Assembly (NCBI GenBank): GCA_903632075.3
Contig: CAHIKZ030000580.1
Location: 2,254,001 to 2,318,000 of the forward strand
Length of the DNA stretch: 64,000 bases
Reading direction: 5' to 3'
Source: Acanthosepion pharaonis
Taxonomy: Eukaryota > Mollusca > Cephalopoda > Sepiida > Sepiidae
The notes under the pieces were generated by a model. It searched no databases. It had not been told where the DNA came from and saw only the letters and a list, made by a program, of their open reading frames with translations. The position numbers were made by a program, and so were the translations under genes. Positions 57,700-64,000 of this stretch are shown one piece after another. The stretch's first letter is position 1. Each line of letters opens with the position of its first letter.

Positions 57700-57965
57700 A
57701 TTGCATATTATGTAACCGAGGGTAGACTATTGCATATCATGTAACCGAGTATAGGCTAGTGCATATCATGTAACCGAGGATAGACTAGTGCATATCATGT
57801 AACCGAGGGTAGACTAGTGCATATCATGTAACCGAGGATATGCTAGTGCATATCATGTAACCGAGGATATGCTAGTGCATATCATGTAGCCGAGGATAGG
57901 CTAGTGCATATCATGTAACCGAGTGTAGGCTAGTGCATATCATGTAGCCGAGGGTAGACTGTTGC
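57700..57965. repeat. About 29-bp minisatellite, 9 copies
   Basis: Unit GCATATCATGTAACCGAGG then ATAGGCTAGT, with small changes (AACC or AGCC). It directly adjoins the GCTGCTG array. Confidence 0.93.
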
Positions 57966-58597
57966 TGATGTCTGCTTCGCTGCTGATGAAGCTGGGCTGC
58001 TCTGCTGGCTCTAGCTGCTGATGATGATGAAGCTGGGCTGCTGCTGGCTCTAGCTCTGGCTGCTGCTGATGATGAAGCTGGGCTGCTGCTGGCTCTAGCT
58101 GCTGCTGCTGGCTTTGGCTCTAGCTGCTGATGATGAAGCTGGGCTGCTCTGCTGGCTCTAGCTGCTGCTGCTGGCTTTGGCTCTAGCTGCTGCTGATGAA
58201 GCTGGGCTGCTCTGCTGGCTCTAGCTGCTGCTGCTGGCTTTGGCTCTAGCTGCTGCTGATGAAGCTGGGCTGCTCTGCTGGCTCTAGCTGCTGCTGCTGG
58301 CTTTGGCTCTAGCTGCTGATGATGAAGCTGGGCTGCTCTGCTGGCTCTAGCTGCTGCTGCTGGCTTTGGCTCTAGCTGCTGCTGATGAAGCTGGGCTGCT
58401 CTGCTGGCTTTGGCTCTAGCTGCTGCTGATGATGAAGCTGGGCTGCTCTGCTGGCTCTAGCTGCTGCTGCTGGCTTTGGCTCTAGCTGCTGCTGATGAAG
58501 CTGGGCTGCTCTGCTGGCTCTAGCTGCTGCTGCTGCTGGCTTTGGCTCTAGCTGCTGCTGCTGATGAAGCTGGGCTGCTCTGCTGGCTCTAGCTGCT
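57964..58597. repeat. Complex GCTGCTG higher-order array
   Basis: A higher-order repeat built from GATGAAGCTGGGCTGCTCTG, CTGGCTCTAGCTGCTGCTG and CTGGCTTTGGCTCTAGCTG modules, about 60-65 bp per full unit, ten or so units with loss or gain of (GCT)n and (GAT)n. On the minus strand it would be the transcribed part of the LTR-like unit. Stop codons occur (CTAG/TAG in one frame), so it is not clearly coding. Confidence 0.95.
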
Positions 58598-59439
58598 TCG
58601 TATGGTCAGCGAAGGTGAGAGGGGGAGCTCGTCGCTCAACCCCGAGGCCAAAATTCAGCCGGGAGAGTTAATTTGGTGGAAAAAAATCCGCTGTGTTTAT
58701 ATAGGCTGAGGTCGGCAACGTAGCCTGTCAGCGATATATTTGGGGTGATGACTGAAAATTACCTTCTATTTTTTGGCTGTACACATGGGTTCCATTCGGA
58801 CACCATGTGTATATAAAGTGGTTTCTGGTAATTGTTTTTGGTTAGGAAAGTTCGTATATGTAAATGTTTCGTTTTTTTTAGTTTGTGTGAGATGTTGACT
58901 GAAAAACGCTGAGTCACCGGAAGTTAACGGCATTCGTTATGTTTTCCGCGGTGACGCTTTTAGATGTTTGAGTAGCCGGCAGTAACTTCCGGCCGGGTGC
59001 GATAATCCCAACCCTGTGGCAGCACCTTCCTCATTGCACTAAGAGAACTTGGATCAGTGTAATATTGATACCAGTGTGACAGTGGTTGTGAGGACAGGGA
59101 AATTTTTTCCTTGGCCCATATGCATGTGTAAAAAAGATCTTGTGTTATATCTTGCCATTGTAGGGAGATCAGGTAAATAACTTATCATCTCCTTTACCCT
59201 TAAAGGCTTAATAAACCTAATCCACAAAGGGATACAACAGCACTTGGTGACAAACAGAATCTCCCATTAAGAACACATATGAATATCTTCCTTAGACCTG
59301 TTGTCATAAAAATGCAAGATGATTTAAATGTGCGCATCCTCTGAAATTGTTAAAAATACAAATTAAACAAATTCGGCTAAGGAAAGCCTTGATCTTTCTG
59401 TCTCTAAAACATTTGTCACTGTAAGGCTGTAGTGAAAGT

Positions 59440-59690
59440 GATAATCAGGTACCCCGGGAAAAAGTTTGTGTTTTGTGTGCGATCTGCCGAAGAAACATTA
59501 CCAAAAAGTAGTCAGCAAAAATAGCGAAGAAAACAGCGACTTACCTCGTCAAACCAAGCGGAAGCGCGTATTCTATGACGGGGAACGTGACGAAAAAGAA
59601 ACAAGTCCGTCGCAGGAGTCGTTATAACAGTATTCTGATATACAAATTATGGAGCATCCCATCCCAGCTGTCGATGAATGGGAAAAATAG
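59440..59690 (-). promoter_or_regulatory. CpG-richer block with a minus-strand splice donor: candidate promoter/first exon of gene B
   Basis: Several CpG dinucleotides occur in 250 bases of otherwise AT-rich DNA. On the minus strand a perfect donor, TTTGACGAG|GTAAGT, ends at 59545. No ATG opens a frame before it, so it would be a 5' untranslated exon. The next acceptor in that direction could be the one just before the gene B ATG at 55515. Confidence 0.4.
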
Positions 59691-59705
59691 GTTCTGCCGA
59701 TTGTG

Positions 59706-59740
59706 TGTGTGTGTGTGTGTGTGTTTTTTTTTTTTTTTTC
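59706..59740. repeat. (GT)n and poly-T
   Basis: About nine GT units followed by 15 T. Confidence 0.9.
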
Positions 59741-59759
59741 TCTAACTGGTTACACGCAT

Positions 59760-62457
59760 TGTGATTCAAGATAGTACCGGCGAATCGAGTTTTCAGCATT
59801 TCTTTCTGCTCCCAATATTCGAGTCTGTACTTACAGTGATTTTTCTTTCTGTTGTGGAAGTAATCTGTGACAAATACTTCCTTTGCTTTCAGAGCACTTG
59901 AGATGAGAAATCAGAGTGCAAAGTTCAAATTCCAGTTGAATTTGTTACATTCACTTACATGCAAATACCCTTGGGGAATATATGATTCCATTTCTTCTTC
60001 CTCCAGTTATGGGTTGAATAACAGGACAGACTGGGTCCTATAGCCTTGGTTGGCAACCAGTTTACTGCAGAAAGAAACAGCAGCCTTCTACAAGAAATTT
60101 TCTGCCTAGTCAGTTATAAATCAAGAGAGACATGGTCATTCAAGCATGTATCATGTATGGTACTTGACTTAGGTTTCTCAAATACACTGTTTATTTCTCT
60201 TTCCACTATTGATGAAAGCTTCCTTCCTAACCTGTTGTTTGAAATAGTGTGGCATGTTAACATCTTGATTATGTTATTATTTTCTATTATTGTGCTATCC
60301 ATTTTTTAGTTGTTGTTGAAAGTACTCAAGTGATGAGCTTTCTCTCATTTGGTACAGTTCTATGTGATTCTGTCACACTAGTCCACATGGTTCAAAGAAA
60401 GATGGTCACACTAAAACCTATAGGCTTCATTCAATCCAAGCCATTTTTACTTATTGACCTGAGAAAGCAGCAGTATACAGTTTACAGTTTAGATATTTCT
60501 GAACAGGTTTGACACTATGCATGACATCTATATGAAAGTCTTGATCTGACAAGAACATGACAATTTGTCTATTTAAAAACATTGACAATTTTGCTTTAGT
60601 CTTTATAACAATTGTGTTGGGTGAAACTACCTCTTTGTTTAATTTCTTTATTTCCTATACTAAATTTGTTATAACTGATCCATCTACCAAGGTACTTGAA
60701 GTGTTTGCTATTTACTAATTTTATATCCTGAATTTTTATGATTGATTCAAGGCATGTGCCATCATTGCTTTTAAATCATTCTTTCTGTTTTAGAAAGGCT
60801 TATCTCAAATTCTATTTCTTGAAACACTTAGTTGAGGATGTTGATTATTTTGTTCAAGATCATTCTTATCCCAACTATGAATACCTATGTCATCAGCATA
60901 GCCCCCTCCCCCCATCAGTACATTGGACTTGGGAGGGAAAGCAGGATCACTGTTAGTTAATTCATTTTAATTGTCGAGTATTTTCCCTTCTATTTTACTT
61001 CCTCTTTTTGTTTCTTTCTTGCATCAGTTTTTTTTTTTTTAAACTACAGATTGTCATCTCATGAGTGTATCTTTTCCATCTAGGTATTCTTGGAATGGTC
61101 TCACATGCTTCAGCTAATGAAGATACAATAACATTATTTGATTCCACTATCTTTTTTTTTATCAAAAGCTATTGACACCAATTTGGACTAGTTTATCGCT
61201 AGAATTCTAAATTTACCCTTTCATTTTAAAGAACTTGGATGTTATACGTAGGTATTTTTCATGGTTTATGTGGGTGGAACAAGCTATTTATATTTATTTA
61301 TTTTTGTTGGCTCATGTTGTCAGTTTAGTTACAAGTAGTTGGCTCATGCTGTAAATTTAGTTATAAGTAGTTTGTGATCAGATTCAAAATAGGAGTTGTA
61401 TAGTCTAACATCTGTCAAATTGCTTAATCCAAGAGTCTGTGATGCTGAAATCTGTAGTTGATAGTTGCACTTAGCCCAGTCCAGAACAGGTCAAGTTCTG
61501 TAGATCTTCTCCCTGCTCATCTGTACAGCTCACCTTTTATTCAGGTTTTTGACCATGCATGCAAAATAGCACTAGAACCACACATGCACTTTACCTAAAT
61601 TGCAAATGGTAACTCTGATCAGACAGGTGAGACAACATGGCCACTTAGCCACAGGTAGGTTAAAATTCCTTGATCTTATTTCACCACAAAATCAATAACC
61701 TTTTTGTTGTTATCTGGGCTATACCATGTGATGCAGTGTTTCATGGGATAGTTGAACCAACCATGTGTAAAGGATGGAATATCTTTTGAAACAACAAGAG
61801 TTCGCCATTGCATTTTGAGGCTGTTTTTCAAAGGATGATATCTTGGCATTAAAAAATACTTGAGGTAGGATTAAAATCCCCATTAATGCAGAATTTTCTT
61901 TTTTTTTTTTCTAATATATAAAGTTTACTTAATCCTGTGTAAAATTTCTCTTTTTCTGAAATAACTCCCTTCAATCACATTTCATTAACATAAAAAGCTA
62001 ATATTTGTCCTGGAGATTTGTCTCAAGGTAAATTAGTAAATGTAACGATAAACTGGATTTTGTAAAAATAAAGCTTATTTTTGCTTAAAACATAGTGAAA
62101 ATAACATTGATTTATGCATCATAGCCAATGAGCTGTCATCAAGGTTACAACAGTAGTCTTCTACTGTCACCCCAAAACGCTTGTAAAATTTAAATAAATA
62201 TGAAGGACTAAAACTACAATCTAGAAATTTTTATTGTTTATTTTTTAAATTATCTTTAATCTTATATTGCCAATAGATTACAAATATAACTTTTTATTCT
62301 ATCAGCTTTTATGAAACTTAGAATGAATAATTTTATGTTTTATACTACATTAGGAATATAAAAAATAAATTAATTAAAAATTAGTTAAGTGATACTTTTG
62401 GTTTTAAGTCTTTGCGTTTATGTTTGATTATTTTCTTACCTGTTTGATGTTATAAAA
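59760..62457. other. 2.7 kb without a recognised gene
   Basis: Open frames are short (up to 87 codons) and show no family pattern. A weak TTGTTGGCTCATG-type duplication occurs at 61300-61360. I report nothing firm here. Confidence 0.45.
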
Positions 62458-62690
62458 TACTGTATATACTCATGTATAAGCCAGCTTCATATAGTGCAAC
62501 CCCTGAATATTTTTGCATGAATTTTAACGCCTCTAGAAAGAATTTACCTGTGTATAGTGCAACTGGTCACTAAAAATGTATGATATTTAACCTCATCAAA
62601 AAAAACTTAGCTGTGCATAGTACAACCCCCTATTTTTTGCATAAAAAAAATGATCATCAAAATTTGCACTATACTTGAGTATATATAGTA
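62458..62690. mobile_element. MITE with TACTGTATATACTC ends
   Basis: The left end TACTGTATATACTCATGTAT (62458) and the inverted right end (TACTATATATACTCAAGTAT from 62690 on minus) bracket about 230 bp containing two to three GTGTATAGTGCAAC-like internal repeats. TA may be the target site. Confidence 0.75.
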
Positions 62691-62739
62691 TTTAATTGCA
62701 CCTAATGATTTTTTTTAATTATTCTAATTTCAAAATTGA

Positions 62740-62960
62740 TTAAAATAAAGGAAATATTACAAAAAGGGGTAAAAATTGATAAATATATATAAGAGACCTG
62801 GCCACATGCTTAATAGGCTTTTCTGTATTGTTGGTAAATAAGCAGGAAATAGCTGCACCAACTCTCTGCTTGGAGGCATTGGTAGCTACAAATATTTTCT
62901 GGGAGGTATCAAAATGTAGCCTGAATGAAATAGTGATTCTCAACTGTGATGTTTTCTGAA
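62740..62960 (-). pseudogene. Gypsy RNase H fragment
   Basis: FRLHFDTSQKIFVATNASKQ, RVGAAISCLF and EKPIKHVARSL match the RNase H start of gypsy polymerases (HFDPxxxxxxxTDASxxxxGAxxSQ...EKPIxxxSRxL). The catalytic Asp (D in TDAS) is Asn. Sequence beyond it on both sides is unreadable. Confidence 0.78.
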
Positions 62961-63544
62961 TCTAGGCAACAACCTCAATTGTCAGTTAGTGACACAAAGA
63001 ATTTAATAGATGTTAAACAAAACTAATGTTTTCTGGAAAAAGATGAAAGCTAAACCTTTTAATGTGAATGTTATGTGAGTTGTTTGACCAGCCTTAAATA
63101 AAATCAAGATGCAGATGGCAGTGCCTTCCATGTCTGTGAACACAGTATCTATCATCTGTTAAAAAAAAGAATGGAGGGTTCTGATGTCAAAAGGCAACCT
63201 AGTATATGGTGAATAACCTGCGATGTGTGTTATGAGGAACTCACTGGATATTCACGTTATCATCTTGATGTGTTGATAGGTTTTGCAAAGTATGTAGCAC
63301 CATTAAGCAAGGTTAAAAGGTCTTCCAGAGTAAGCAGTTTTTGAAGACAGTATTGAGAAATCAGCACACAAGTGAATGAAGCTTTTGGCTTTATTAATGA
63401 TAACAATTGGTGCTGCTTAATTAAAAGACCAGTGTGAATACACCTGTAATAGTATTAGCTTACTAGTTTATAACAACACTGACAAATTTGTGTCTGAATT
63501 TCTGGGGTAAGAATTTATCCCTATTTACTTCCAGACTATTACCC

Positions 63545-63850
63545 TCATTTTTTTGTTATTATGATAACGTTTCAGCTGTTGTGTGCTCTGGTATTAATCA
63601 ACTGCTTGTTAATCCAGGTAATCTTCAAGAAACTTAGAAATGAACACTTTATTTAATCTATGAGGGTAGATTGTTCTCATTTTTATGACCAGGAACATTG
63701 TCTAGTTCTTATTCAATATTTCTCAGTTATTGCTTGCTCCTTTTCTACTGAGTCCAAGTTTTCACTGCCTGATCCGGGGACTGAACTAACAATTACTATG
63801 TCTGCAAATTCACCATTGACCAATTTGTTGAAGAGGGATTTTTTAGTGTT
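63545..63850 (-). mobile_element. tRNA-derived SINE, copy 2
   Basis: Same layout as 26735-27005: GTTCAGTCCCCGGATCAGGC (B box region) on the minus strand, a central TAAATAAAGTG-like part, and an end with CAGCTGAAACGTTATCAT. A (TG)n tract at 63869-63886 lies beyond its tRNA-like head. Confidence 0.6.
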
Positions 63851-64000
63851 AGAGGGAAATTACATATATGTGTGTGTGTGTGTGTGCATGTGATAGGTTG
63901 TAGTGGAGATATTAATGTAGTTGTATAAAGCTTTTTCAAGCAGGTGGTAGTGTAGTGATAATAATGTGTTGGATACAATGTGGCATGGGATTTGCTGGTG

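Larger units (their letters stand above)
57265..59028 (-). mobile_element. LTR-like unit with large internal tandem arrays (putative)
   Basis: The unit is GC-richer and CpG-richer than its surroundings. On the minus strand it starts TGCTGCCACAGGG and ends GCGCCGCAACA (TG...CA). A TATA box (CTATATAAACACAG, about 58705) lies early and an AATAAA (about 57376-57381) late, as in an LTR with U3, R and U5. The end GCAACA is shared with the gypsy LTR ending at 9776. No clear target duplication was found, so LTR status is inference. Confidence 0.5.

Noticed and set aside
57964..58597. Coding repeat protein from the GCTGCTG array
   Set aside because: The CTAG in nearly every unit and changes in (GCT)n length break the frames; no start or splice context.

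Overview
The window is AT-rich animal DNA with spliced host genes, long introns and a dense layer of transposon debris. The combination of Penelope-like elements, Ty3/gypsy elements, tRNA-derived SINEs, ISXO2-type and mariner DNA transposons and many minisatellites suggests a cephalopod mollusc, most likely an octopus. That assignment is inference; no ribosomal or mitochondrial marker is present.

Two host genes can be assembled by hand, and they converge on each other. Gene A (+ strand, 3297-29637, 5' end outside or unseen) has 14 phase-compatible coding exons. They encode 660 residues of a secreted, probably GPI-anchored protein of the mesothelin/stereocilin/otoancorin superfamily, with a furin-type RRKR site, an Asn9 run and a hydrophobic C-terminus. 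Gene B (- strand, coding 55515 down to 32547) has 7 phase-compatible exons encoding 290 residues that resemble FAM199X. A non-coding first exon may end at 59545. The 3' ends are about 2.9 kb apart, with an ISXO2/Merlin-like transposon between them.

Layout: 1-2700, a Penelope-like element as a large inverted repeat with a decayed hammerhead-like motif in its 3' tail. 3297-29637, gene A, whose 13.9-kb second intron holds a 38-bp minisatellite, gag debris, a gypsy 5' end, and a complete but defective gypsy element (10774-15421) nested in a LINE RNase H domain. Later introns of gene A hold an antisense Penelope-like fragment, a SINE and a hAT fragment. 30590-32410, ISXO2-like element. 32489-55515, gene B, with introns carrying a solo LTR with an internal minisatellite, a mariner, MULE and hAT remnants, a LINE with a 5' inversion (twin-priming structure) and an inverted duplication of gene B's own exon-6 splice acceptor. 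53386-53641, a pogo-like MITE. 56.5-59.0 kb, two tandem arrays, one inside an LTR-like unit. 59.4-59.7 kb, a CpG-richer candidate promoter. 59.7-64 kb, no gene seen, but a MITE, a gypsy RNase H scrap and a SINE.

Most other open frames are short, unconserved or antisense to the elements listed. No tRNA, rRNA, CRISPR or prokaryotic-type feature was seen. The most unusual points are the intron-borne inverted duplication in gene B, which could form a long dsRNA around exons 3-5, and the two LTR-like units with tandem arrays inside them.
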